Origin: an uncultured Eubacteriales bacterium
GTDB lineage: Bacteria > Bacillota > Clostridia > Oscillospirales > CAG-272
Reading direction: 5' to 3'
Assembly: GCA_958414825.1 (NCBI GenBank)
Contig: CATYXQ010000045.1
Span: 1 to 15,630, forward strand
Length of the DNA stretch: 15,630 bases
Of the stretch, positions 1 to 6,896 are shown in pieces. Each line of letters starts with the position of its first letter. The first letter of the stretch is position 1. The notes under the pieces are model-generated. The model saw only the letters and a program-made list of their open reading frames with translations. It had not been told where the DNA came from and ran no database searches. The position numbers were made by a program, and so were the translations under genes.

Positions 1-242
1 TGATCGGTCAGGGTACGCGCGATGAGGAATCCGCAGACATGCTGGATATTATCTTCGGTTCGCTGGTATTTGACATCGGTTATTATTATCAGGTCGGCCC
101 GTATAACAAGCAGCTGATCTATATGGTACGTGAGTTCAATACGAACTTTACCTCGATGTATGATACGTACAAAAATTCCGCGCAGGCGCTCTTAGATTTA
201 ATCAACGAATATTATCAAGTCGCCGTTTCCAACTGGCAGTAA
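1..242 (+). CDS. C-terminal end of probable ABC-transporter extracellular solute-binding protein (partial)
   Basis: Only the last 79 or so codons lie in the window; the frame is open from base 3 and stops with TAA at 240-242. The visible segment (TRDEESADMLDIIFGSLVFD, then a tyrosine-rich stretch and a helical tail ending SNWQ) resembles the C-terminal helices of large lipoprotein solute-binding proteins common in clostridia, where a DEES..MLDIIF..RVYD-like motif is usual. These proteins capture sugars or oligosaccharides outside the cell for an ABC importer. No permease or ATPase gene is visible, so the substrate is unknown. A strong terminator follows 10 nt after the stop, so this is the last gene of its transcription unit. 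The family call rests on recognising the tail pattern only; the signal peptide and lipobox would lie upstream of the window. Confidence 0.6.
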   Translation, partial: IGQGTRDEESADMLDIIFGSLVFDIGYYYQVGPYNKQLIYMVREFNTNFTSMYDTYKNSAQALLDLINEYYQVAVSNWQ

Positions 243-252
243 TAAAAAATCG

Positions 253-289
253 CAGGGGATGCAATTTTTAAAATTGCATCCCCTGTTTT
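253..289. terminator. Bidirectional intrinsic terminator
   Basis: A perfect inverted repeat of about 15-16 bp (left arm from 253, right arm ending at 285; arms read CAGGGGATGCAATTT and its complement) encloses a loop of about 1-3 nt. It is followed by TTTT on the plus strand. On the minus strand the bases after it are also T-rich (complement of AATAAAAAAT at 241-250). It sits between the convergent solute-binding protein gene and the antiporter gene, so it probably ends transcripts from both sides. Confidence 0.9.
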
Positions 290-345
290 GGGTTAACGAA
301 TATCACGCGGCGATGGGACTTTTTTGTGTAACAGATACGGTTGGT

Positions 346-1587
346 TCAGCTTGTCTGTTTGGGTTGCTTGGACTCGGAAAATTCTCCGGCCCATTCAAAG
401 CCTTTTTTTGCGGCTACGACGGCGATAACTTCGTTGATAACCGCGGCGGCCGCAATGGTTCCCTGAATGATTTTGGCGCATTCCGGCGCAGAAGCGGTCA
501 AGGTCGATACGGCAATTCCCGTAAATACCAGCGATACGCCGGAATGCGGGAGCAGGGTGAGTCCCAGATATTTCTGCACGGAAACCGGCATACCCGTGGC
601 TTTAGCTCCGAGCCGCGCGCCGAAGTATTTGCCCACACCGCGGGACAGAATATAAACGGCGGTAAAGATTCCGGCGCCCAGTATCAGGTGATAATCCAGC
701 GGCGCGCCCAGATTCAAAATGACAATAATCATGGAGACGCCGAGAAACGGATTAAAGGCATTCATGATTTCATCCAGGCGTTCCTCGGAGATCATATTGG
801 AAAAGACCGCTGAAAAAGCCATGCCCATCAGCATAAAGTTTAAGACGGGCGAGGGCATCAGATAGGTATTGCAGACAAATCCGAGCAGCGTGGTTGCGGC
901 AATCATGGAAAAAAGAATCAAAAGGGTCGCCCCTTTGGATCGCGCCGGCTTTAGGAGCAATCCGGCGGGAAATCCGACTATCGCGCCAATAACGAGCGGC
1001 AGCAGCACCATGACGAAGATCATATAAATCGGCATACTGCCGCCCGAAATATTCCGCCCGACAATGGCTATCGTGGTGAAAAAGACGACAACGCCGACCA
1101 TATCATCCAAAGCGGCCATCGGAATCAGGGTTTTGGTAACCGGACCGCTTGTCTGAAATTCCCGCACGATCGAAAGGGCGGGCGCGGGCGCGGTTGCCAA
1201 CGCGATTCCGCCGAAGATAAACGCAAGGTAAATCGGAATCTCCATAAAAGCAAAAATGATTCCGAAAACGGCGGATACAAGAACAAAGGTGCCTAAAGAC
1301 TGCGTAAGGGTGGTAATAATCAGCGCTTTTCCGTATTGCCTCATGCGCCGCCATACCAGTTCCGTGCCGATCATCAGCCCGACGCCGCATTCAAGCACAT
1401 GGATGATCGCGCCGTACCACGGTGCGTCTAAAAGCGTGTCCGGCAGAATCGCAAATGCGTGCGGGCCGAAAATCATTCCGGCAATGAGCCATCCGAGAAT
1501 GGCGGGCAGTTTGCATTTCGCAACCAGTTTTCCGATGAAAAAAGCCAAAACAATGACAAGCAGCCACTGTAAAATCAAAACAGTCAT
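346..1587 (-). CDS. CPA2-type cation:proton antiporter (Kef/NhaP-like membrane exchanger)
   Basis: A 413-residue, very hydrophobic protein with about 12-13 predicted membrane spans over its whole length, matching a stand-alone Na+/H+ exchanger domain (PF00999-like). Family hallmarks are an early G-W-L-I-A-G-M-I-x-G-P motif (residues 32-42), the unwound-helix segment ATAPAPALS (131-139), and a paired acidic DD at 161-162 in AALDDMVG, the expected ion/proton-binding site. There is no C-terminal RCK/TrkA nucleotide-binding domain, so it is not a full KefB/KefC channel. It would exchange Na+ or K+ for protons at the cytoplasmic membrane. The ATG overlaps the stop of the upstream regulator gene (ATGA, 1584-1587) and has a GAGGG ribosome site 7 nt upstream inside that gene, so the two are co-translated. 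Cation specificity cannot be told from sequence. Confidence 0.88.
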   Translation of the reverse strand: MTVLILQWLLVIVLAFFIGKLVAKCKLPAILGWLIAGMIFGPHAFAILPDTLLDAPWYGAIIHVLECGVGLMIGTELVWRRMRQYGKALIITTLTQSLGTFVLVSAVFGIIFAFMEIPIYLAFIFGGIALATAPAPALSIVREFQTSGPVTKTLIPMAALDDMVGVVVFFTTIAIVGRNISGGSMPIYMIFVMVLLPLVIGAIVGFPAGLLLKPARSKGATLLILFSMIAATTLLGFVCNTYLMPSPVLNFMLMGMAFSAVFSNMISEERLDEIMNAFNPFLGVSMIIVILNLGAPLDYHLILGAGIFTAVYILSRGVGKYFGARLGAKATGMPVSVQKYLGLTLLPHSGVSLVFTGIAVSTLTASAPECAKIIQGTIAAAAVINEVIAVVAAKKGFEWAGEFSESKQPKQTS

Positions 1588-2195
1588 ATTTTTTCCCTCT
1601 TTTCGGCAATGCCGTATATCATATATTCAAACAGTTTGGAAAGGTTGTTTTCATGAACGGTTATTTTTTCAAAAAGAGACATACCCAAGCAGGCGGGACT
1701 GCTGAAATAACCGTTGAACATATCTTGGAGAAAGCGGAAATAGTCAACGGCGTCCTTTTCGGTTATGCCGTTTCGGAGCGAAACTTTGGCAATGGACTTT
1801 TTATATAGATCCAAGTTGAAAGCGTCGATTTCCTTTCTCTGCTCCGCGATTTGATTTTTCAGCGCCGGCGGCGGCTGAAGCGTTGCTTCAAAGAACAGCC
1901 GTGCTTCGGGCGGGTGATTTTGAAAAAAACACAGCCGTGCTTTCATGTATGTTTCCAAATCAGAGTCCAGGTTTTGCTGTTTTAAATAAGCGGTCATTTT
2001 CTTTATGCTTCTGTTGATACAGAGAAGATAGAGTTCGTTTTTACTGTTGAAGTTGTGGTAGAGCAAACCCTTGGGAATGCCTGTTTTGCAGATGTTGTTT
2101 ATTGTGGCGCCGGCATAGCCGTTCGCACCGAATTCCTCCATGGCCGCCTGTAAAATCCGTTCTTTTGTTTTCTCTGTTTTTTCTTTCTGATTCAA
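1584..2195 (-). CDS. TetR/AcrR-family transcriptional regulator
   Basis: A 203-residue one-component regulator. An N-terminal helix-turn-helix occupies roughly residues 8-55; TKERILQAAMEEFGANGYAG is followed by a TINNICKTGIPKGLLYHNFN segment with the classic TetR recognition helix and Y-x-x-F ending. A ligand-binding C-terminal domain follows, of a size normal for the family. The start is a TTG at 2193-2195: AGGGAGG lies 9 nt upstream, the promoter lies just beyond it, and the encoded protein starts at the usual distance before the HTH. The same frame stays open upstream to 2351, but that stretch covers the promoter and is non-coding. The last codon overlaps the antiporter ATG by 4 nt. It probably represses this operon, releasing when a ligand (cation stress, drug or fatty acid: unknown) binds. 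Confidence 0.88.
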   Translation of the reverse strand: MNQKEKTEKTKERILQAAMEEFGANGYAGATINNICKTGIPKGLLYHNFNSKNELYLLCINRSIKKMTAYLKQQNLDSDLETYMKARLCFFQNHPPEARLFFEATLQPPPALKNQIAEQRKEIDAFNLDLYKKSIAKVSLRNGITEKDAVDYFRFLQDMFNGYFSSPACLGMSLFEKITVHENNLSKLFEYMIYGIAEKREKI

Positions 2196-2204
2196 ATGAA
2201 AACG

Positions 2205-2211
2205 CCTCCCT
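2205..2211 (-). promoter_or_regulatory. Ribosome binding site fixing the TTG start of the TetR gene
   Basis: On the minus strand the sequence AGGGAGG is followed by 9 nt and then TTG AAT CAG. No ATG or GTG in this frame has a comparable site, and upstream candidates fall above the promoter. Confidence 0.75.
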
Positions 2212-2228
2212 GTACATGCGATATATGT

Positions 2229-2257
2229 AGTATATAAAAAATAGACTGAATAGTCAA
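2229..2257 (-). promoter_or_regulatory. Sigma-A promoter of the TetR-antiporter operon
   Basis: Read on the minus strand, a -35 TTGACT (2252-2257) is followed by exactly 17 nt and a -10 TATACT (2229-2234). The predicted transcription start is near 2222, giving a short leader that includes the AGGGAGG site. Strong match to consensus with ideal spacing. Confidence 0.85.
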
Positions 2258-2288
2258 TATTTTTCACGCAACTGTCAATATTCTTCAC
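2242..2288 (-). promoter_or_regulatory. Candidate TetR operator: palindrome plus two direct repeats over the -35
   Basis: Two features overlap here. First, a near-perfect palindrome, TTGACT-ATTC-AGTCTA (2242-2257), has one internal mismatch and covers the -35. Second, two 15-nt direct repeats, GTGAARAATATTGAC on the minus strand (2253-2267 and 2274-2288), differ at one base and start exactly 21 nt apart, two helical turns. A TGACT/AGTCA-like palindrome is a common TetR-family operator form. Binding here would block RNA polymerase, so autorepression is the natural inference. Confidence 0.55.
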
Positions 2289-2366
2289 ATAAATTTTAGA
2301 TTGGAGGTTTGCGGTTCGCTTTGATTTTGGATTTGTGATTTCCCGGCGCATACTTGGAAAATCATC

Positions 2367-2395
2367 TTGACCTTTGGGACAAACTTCTGTATAAT
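2367..2395 (+). promoter_or_regulatory. Sigma-A promoter of the M23-domain gene
   Basis: TTGACC (2367-2372), a 17-nt spacer, then perfect TATAAT (2390-2395). Predicted start near 2402, about 27 nt before the ATG. It shows that an in-frame ATG at 2354 cannot be the start of the downstream gene. Confidence 0.9.
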
Positions 2396-2428
2396 GAAAG
2401 TTGTAAAAGAATGTCGCGGGAGGATGCC

Positions 2429-4048
2429 ATGAAAAATAAGTTTCTGATTGTTGGCCTGATTTTGGCGCTGTTTATACCGACGTATATCGGAATTTACAGC
2501 TATATTGACACCAAAAGAACGCCTGTCACGCCGGACAGCGCGTCCGGGCTTATCATCAGCGATATTGCGGGGAAGACCTATGAAGAAACGATCGACAGCG
2601 ACATTGCCGCGCTTTTGAGCCGGATTAATGCGAATGCGATTCGGCTGCAGACGCCGCCCGAGACGCTGTCGGGCGCAAAGTATTTTAAGATGACCTATAT
2701 CGAGGGCAAGCGTGAGACTGAATACCGCTATTTCTTTGCGCTCAATACGAGTGCGGTGTATTATCTCGATCCGGACGGTGTGTCTTACCTGGTGAGCGAG
2801 GAGGACGCGGCCGCGTTCCTCGAAACTAAATATGCGCAGAGCCTGTATGCCGAAGCCTATCTGCCACAGCTTGTAAACGGTGAAAATCAGATTGCGCCGC
2901 TCGAATACGTTTGGGCGTATGAGTCTGTCGGCGGCAAGCCGGTGGGCGGAACGCTTACGGACTGCGCTGAGGGCAAGGTTACCTATACGAGCAAAAACGG
3001 ACTTTTGCTTTCCTTTTCCAGAGAGCCGGCGACCTTCCGTGTGACGATTAAAAATCCGGCCGGAACCGTGCTGTACTCCGGCGACTATGATGCGTTTGCG
3101 GGAGACGTTGACGTTCGCGCAAACCCGGTATTGACGATCGAGGCGGAGGCCGAGTGGCTTGGCAATGAAGAACATATGTCAAGCGGAAAGGCAACCTATT
3201 CTTTTATATTGAACATCGAGGAGCAAACCGCGTTTTATCTCGGCGCGGACACCGTTCTGCCCGGCGGCTTTGTGGCTGTTACCGCGACGAACGTTTCCGA
3301 TCCGTCTGCAATCGGTTTTAAGAGCGAGCCTGTCTTGTCGCACGGCGGCAAGGAAATCCGCCCGGTATTCTATGCGGACGGCAAGACCTGTCATGCGCTT
3401 TTGCCGACGACTTATGAGACGGAGGCCGGTACGTATACGCTGACTTTCACGTACAGCGGCGTAAGCTATACGGCGGATCTCAAAGTTGAGGAAAAGACGT
3501 TTAAGACTCAGTCCTATGATATTTCCAAGACGACGGCCGAGGCGACGCGCACGGAGGCGACGCTTTCATCCTTTGCAAAGCTGGTCACAGAGGTTGCAGC
3601 TGGTGATTTCAGCAAGAAGTATTTTGACGGTCTTTTTGGGATGGGTATTGCCGAGGTCGGTTATAACGGAACCATTATGACCGGTTACGGTCTGAAACGA
3701 AACATTACCGCGCTTGGGGAGAGTTACCGGCATGACGGTGTAGATTATTATGCTAAGAATGGTTCGGAAGTACTCGCCGTGAACGCGGGGCGCGTGATTT
3801 ATGTCGGCGCGTCCGAATATGCGGGCGTGCTGGTCGCGGTCGATCACGGCTGGGGGCTTATCAGCTGGTATGCAAATCTCTCCGAGGCGACGGTTAAAGT
3901 CGGCGACGTCGTGCAGAAAGACGATGTGATTGCAAAGAGCGGTTCGACCGGCTTTACCAAGGGAAATTCGTTGCATGTCGGCCTTTCCGTATTCGATGTG
4001 CCGGTCTGCACATACGATCTCTGGGAGACGCCTTTGCAGATTTATTGA
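2429..4048 (+). CDS. Membrane-anchored M23/LytM-domain protein, probably catalytically inactive
   Basis: A 539-residue protein starting at ATG 2429, with GGGAGGA 4 nt upstream and a promoter just before. A single N-terminal hydrophobic segment (about residues 4-24, after MKNK) is a signal anchor, so the rest is extracellular. The middle (about 30-410) has beta-rich, Ig-like character and no recognisable catalytic motif. The C-terminal 105 residues are a LytM/peptidase M23 domain: H435-D-G-V-D439 carries the first two zinc ligands, and a DHGWG turn follows. In active enzymes a YAHLS-type histidine and an HxH pair come next. Here they read WYANLS (Asn483) and SLH (Ser514, His516). The three zinc ligands are thus kept, while the positions of both catalytic histidines are substituted. 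By analogy with SpoIIQ or EnvC/NlpD types, it may bind or regulate peptidoglycan hydrolases rather than cut. A terminator follows, so it is monocistronic. Confidence 0.85.
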   Translation: MKNKFLIVGLILALFIPTYIGIYSYIDTKRTPVTPDSASGLIISDIAGKTYEETIDSDIAALLSRINANAIRLQTPPETLSGAKYFKMTYIEGKRETEYRYFFALNTSAVYYLDPDGVSYLVSEEDAAAFLETKYAQSLYAEAYLPQLVNGENQIAPLEYVWAYESVGGKPVGGTLTDCAEGKVTYTSKNGLLLSFSREPATFRVTIKNPAGTVLYSGDYDAFAGDVDVRANPVLTIEAEAEWLGNEEHMSSGKATYSFILNIEEQTAFYLGADTVLPGGFVAVTATNVSDPSAIGFKSEPVLSHGGKEIRPVFYADGKTCHALLPTTYETEAGTYTLTFTYSGVSYTADLKVEEKTFKTQSYDISKTTAEATRTEATLSSFAKLVTEVAAGDFSKKYFDGLFGMGIAEVGYNGTIMTGYGLKRNITALGESYRHDGVDYYAKNGSEVLAVNAGRVIYVGASEYAGVLVAVDHGWGLISWYANLSEATVKVGDVVQKDDVIAKSGSTGFTKGNSLHVGLSVFDVPVCTYDLWETPLQIY

Positions 4049-4078
4049 TCGTTTTGGCAACCGGGCGCGGTTGCGCAT

Positions 4079-4122
4079 AAAAAACTCCGTGTGCGGATAC
4101 AATCCGCGCACGGAGTTTTTTT
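4079..4122. terminator. Intrinsic terminator after the M23-domain gene
   Basis: A 14-bp stem (4085-4098 with 4102-4115, one G:U pair) with a 3-nt loop is followed by seven Ts (4116-4122) and preceded by a run of six As. It lies about 30 nt after the stop codon. Confidence 0.93.
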
Positions 4123-4321
4123 ATTTTCGATAAAGTAAGCATAACAAAAAACGACAAATCAATTTTGTTTATAGGGCGGCATGTGTTCACCTTGTAACAT
4201 TTTATAGACGGGAGTTGCGTTTTGCAGTCGGGAAGCCCGTTTTTCGACAGACAGAAAAACGTTTTGACGGTTGTTTTTGCTTCAGTCTGTATAGGAAATG
4301 TGCGGAACGTGCTTTTTTCAC
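4123..4321. other. Intergenic stretch without a recognisable gene
   Basis: About 200 nt of mixed composition between the M23 terminator and the next promoter. No good ORF or start signal is seen. An imperfect CAGAC...GTCTG pair with AAAAAC/GTTTTT inner arms lies around 4250-4292, upstream of the promoter, and could be a regulator site; this is weak. An open frame from 4222 runs into the radical SAM gene but starts above the promoter. Confidence 0.4.
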
Positions 4322-4350
4322 TTGACTTGCAGTCTTGCCCCTTATATAAT
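4322..4350 (+). promoter_or_regulatory. Sigma-A promoter of the radical SAM/GH43 operon
   Basis: TTGACT (4322-4327), a 17-nt spacer and TATAAT (4345-4350). Predicted start near 4357, giving a leader of about 108 nt before the radical SAM ATG at 4465. I recognise no riboswitch in the leader; in particular I see nothing I can identify as a cobalamin box. Confidence 0.9.
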
Positions 4351-4464
4351 ATAAAGGAATGTATATGCAGAACTTGCGGGGTGCGCCATGCGGTCGAAAC
4401 AGCGTCGGGGAGTGCAGTTTTTGATGGCGGGATGTATGCCGGAGTATGCCCGAAAGGAGAAAAA

Positions 4465-5976
4465 ATGGACGGACAGAAAAAGAAAACCATTGTGCTGATC
4501 GCTTTTTACAATGTCAAGGCGCTCGGCGTGCGCTATCTTGAGGGCGCGCTTGAGCGTGCAGGCTATCGTGTAAAACTGATTTTCTTCAAGGGCTTCAACA
4601 GCCAGAATCCCCAGGTTGCTACTGAAAAGGAAATTTCGCTCTGTATCGAGCGGATTCGGACGGAAAATCCCCTGTTTGTCGGCTTGTCGGTGATGAGTTC
4701 GATGTATCTGGAATCGGTGGAGAAGCTGGTGGATGCGCTGCGCGCGCTGGATATGCCGCTTGTGTTCGGCGGCGCGTTTGCCTCCATGTTTCCGGAACGC
4801 TTTTTAGACGCGCCCAACCGTTTTGTCATCCGCGCGGACGGCGAGATTCCCATGACCAAGCTTGCCGCAGCGCTTGAATCCGGCGCGGATTATACCTCGA
4901 TTCCGTCGCTTTGCTACCGGGACGGAGACGGCAAAGCCGTAGTCAATGAGATCGGGGACATTTTGGAGGACATCGACGGCTACGGACTGCCGGTCATTCA
5001 TTCCAAAGAGGCCTGCTACATCGAGCACGATACGCTTTCTGAGGGCGATCCGCAGCTTTCCTCGCCGAGCTATGAGGTGATTGCCTCGCGCGGTTGTCCG
5101 TTCACCTGTTCGTACTGCTGCTGCGTGAATCTGCACCGTATGTTCCCAAAAGAGACAAAGTATGTCCGCACCCGCTCGGTTGAGAGCGTAATTGCCGAAT
5201 TAATTGAGGCGAAAAAACAAATGAAGAATTTGGTTTTCGTCCATTTTTACGATGAAATTTTTCCCAATACGCCCGGTTGGATCGACCGGTTTATCGTAGA
5301 GTATAAAAAACACATTCATCTGCCGTTTACCATTTGGTCGCATCCGAAAATGGTTCGAGAGGACGAACTGAAGAAGCTGGTTTCAGTCGGTCTTACCGAG
5401 GTGATTATGGGCATTCAATCCGGTTCGCCCTATATTCGCAAAGAGATTTTTCATCGGTTTGAAACGCAGGAGGACATCATTGAAGCGACTCGGATTATTC
5501 GTCGCAGCGGCGTGTTCTGGTCTAGCTATGATTTTATGCTGCAGCATCCGTTTGAGAAAATTGAGCATTTAAAGGAGACTTATGCGCTTGTGCGCGAGCT
5601 TGCCATGCCGCTTGAGCTTCAGCTGCATGGGCTGAACTTCCTGCCCGGCACGGACATTGTGGAAATGGCTATTGAGCAGGGACACATTACCCGCGAGGAA
5701 ATGGATACGATCATGTATGCGCCGATGAAGGCGCAGTTCGACGCCTATTGGAAGCGGGAGGACGAGCGGGAGAGCAGACTCTGGTACCGTCTGATTTATT
5801 GCCTGCAGTTTAAAGACTGCCGGAAAAAGTGCGATTTGTACGCACAGGATATCGACCGGTATGAACAGGCGATCGACGCCATGTATTTGAAATGTGAGAA
5901 GCGCGCGAAGTACCGCTACTACTATAAAAAAGGCCGTGTGGTGCTGCGCAGCCTGAGAATGAGGTTGTTCAAATGA
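4465..5976 (+). CDS. B12-binding-domain radical SAM protein of unknown substrate
   Basis: A 503-residue protein; the ATG at 4465 has AAAGGAG 5 nt upstream. Residues about 8-150 form a cobalamin-binding-type Rossmann domain (AFYNVKALGVRYLEGALE near the start, FVGLSVMSS, then VFGGAFASMFPE). Many relatives have a GGxH motif here; this protein has Phe105 instead of His, and no DxHxxG, so any corrinoid would be held without a histidine ligand. Residues about 200-430 are a radical SAM barrel with the [4Fe-4S] motif C211-x3-C215-x2-C218 (RGCPFTCSYC), directly followed by Cys219 and Cys220. The C-terminal tail is basic and Cys-containing. Class-B-like enzymes of this layout do methylations, ring contractions or rearrangements; the substrate here is not evident. 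It is the first gene of an operon: its stop overlaps the next ATG (ATGA, 5973-5976). Confidence 0.85.
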   Translation: MDGQKKKTIVLIAFYNVKALGVRYLEGALERAGYRVKLIFFKGFNSQNPQVATEKEISLCIERIRTENPLFVGLSVMSSMYLESVEKLVDALRALDMPLVFGGAFASMFPERFLDAPNRFVIRADGEIPMTKLAAALESGADYTSIPSLCYRDGDGKAVVNEIGDILEDIDGYGLPVIHSKEACYIEHDTLSEGDPQLSSPSYEVIASRGCPFTCSYCCCVNLHRMFPKETKYVRTRSVESVIAELIEAKKQMKNLVFVHFYDEIFPNTPGWIDRFIVEYKKHIHLPFTIWSHPKMVREDELKKLVSVGLTEVIMGIQSGSPYIRKEIFHRFETQEDIIEATRIIRRSGVFWSSYDFMLQHPFEKIEHLKETYALVRELAMPLELQLHGLNFLPGTDIVEMAIEQGHITREEMDTIMYAPMKAQFDAYWKREDERESRLWYRLIYCLQFKDCRKKCDLYAQDIDRYEQAIDAMYLKCEKRAKYRYYYKKGRVVLRSLRMRLFK

Positions 5977-6884
5977 AAATACTTGCTGAAAATCAGACCG
6001 GCGCGCCGCGGAGTCAGGCCGATCCCTTTGCGCTTTTGGAAAACGGCCGGTATTATATTTACGCTACCGGGCGGGACGGCGTACATCTGTATGAAAGCGA
6101 CCGCCTCGGCGATTTTACTTACAGCGGCGTCTGCTATCGCCGCGAGGGGTGGAATGAGTATTGGGCGCCCGCAGTTATAAAACTCGGCGGAAAGTTTTAT
6201 ATGTATTATTCGGCAAAGCCGGAGAATGAACAGGACGCGCATTTTCAGGCGCTGGCCGTCGCGCAGGCGGACAGTCCGGCAGGTCCGTTTACCTATATCG
6301 GTCAATTGGCCGAGCCCTTTTCGATCGACGCGCATCCCGTGCTCTATCACGGCGAGCCTTATCTTTTCTACTCGGTCAACGACACAAACTGCGAGCGTGT
6401 GGGTACGCTGATTGTGCTGGATAAGCTGACCTCGCCCGACCGGCTTGAGGGGAAGCCGGTCGTGGCGGTACGCCCCACGCTGGATGAGGAAATCTTCAAG
6501 CGCGACCGCTTTCGTCCGGGTGAGCATTGGCATACGCTCGAGGGCGCGTGCTATCTCTGCCGTGACGGCGTGCATTATCTGATGTACAGCGGCAGCGCGT
6601 ATACGAATACGACTTATTTTGTCGGCTATGCCACAGCGAAAGGCGATCCGGAAGACATGCGGGCGCTACGGTTTGGCAAAGTGCCGGATGAACGCACCTA
6701 TGCGCCGCTGCTCTGCCAGAATGATTTTGTGGAGGGCACCGGACACAACTCCACCGTTTCGTATGCAGGCAGGGAATGGATTGTTTATCACGGACGCGAC
6801 CGTCTGCCCGGCGCAGACCGTGTTATGCGCGCGGATATTTTGCAGATTGAGGACGGAAAGCTCTCTGTCAAGATCACGCCGTAA
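5973..6884 (+). CDS. Glycoside hydrolase family 43-type protein (arabinofuranosidase/xylosidase-like)
   Basis: A 303-residue five-bladed beta-propeller-type enzyme with no signal peptide, so cytoplasmic. The GH43 catalytic triad can be placed: base Asp17 in QADPFALLENGRYYIYAT, pKa-modulating Asp119 in SIDAHPVLYHGEPYLFYS, and general acid Glu190 in HTLEGACYL. His258 in GTGHNST matches the conserved metal-site histidine. Blade repeats such as GGKFYMYYSA and DGVHYLMYSG are visible. The family hydrolyses alpha-L-arabinofuranosides, beta-xylosides or galactans; exact specificity cannot be read. Its ATG overlaps the radical SAM stop by 4 nt, which argues for translational coupling, an unusual partnership. 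It could act on an intracellular oligosaccharide or on a glycosylated product of the upstream enzyme (inference). Confidence 0.85.
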   Translation: MKILAENQTGAPRSQADPFALLENGRYYIYATGRDGVHLYESDRLGDFTYSGVCYRREGWNEYWAPAVIKLGGKFYMYYSAKPENEQDAHFQALAVAQADSPAGPFTYIGQLAEPFSIDAHPVLYHGEPYLFYSVNDTNCERVGTLIVLDKLTSPDRLEGKPVVAVRPTLDEEIFKRDRFRPGEHWHTLEGACYLCRDGVHYLMYSGSAYTNTTYFVGYATAKGDPEDMRALRFGKVPDERTYAPLLCQNDFVEGTGHNSTVSYAGREWIVYHGRDRLPGADRVMRADILQIEDGKLSVKITP

Positions 6885-6896
6885 CGGCTTTTTGAA

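Noticed and set aside
259..813. Open frame of 184 codons on the plus strand
   Set aside because: It starts inside the terminator stem and runs antisense through the antiporter gene; no ribosome site and no protein-like pattern.
2196..2351. N-terminal extension of the TetR gene to an ATG at 2351
   Set aside because: The extension covers the operon promoter and repeats; the TTG at 2195 has a proper ribosome site and gives a normal TetR N-terminus.
2354..2428. ATG at 2354 as start of the M23-domain gene
   Set aside because: It lies upstream of a consensus promoter (2367-2395); ATG 2429 has GGGAGGA and leads straight into a signal anchor.
2285..3175. 296-codon minus-strand frame
   Set aside because: Shadow of the M23-domain gene: arginine-rich, no family features, no start signal.
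4359..4424. Leader peptide of about 20 codons before the radical SAM gene
   Set aside because: Its ribosome site overlaps the predicted transcription start, and it has no attenuator-like codon run or terminator, so not listed as a gene.
4222..4464. Longer start for the radical SAM gene
   Set aside because: The added region includes the promoter at 4322-4350; AAAGGAG before ATG 4465 fixes the start.
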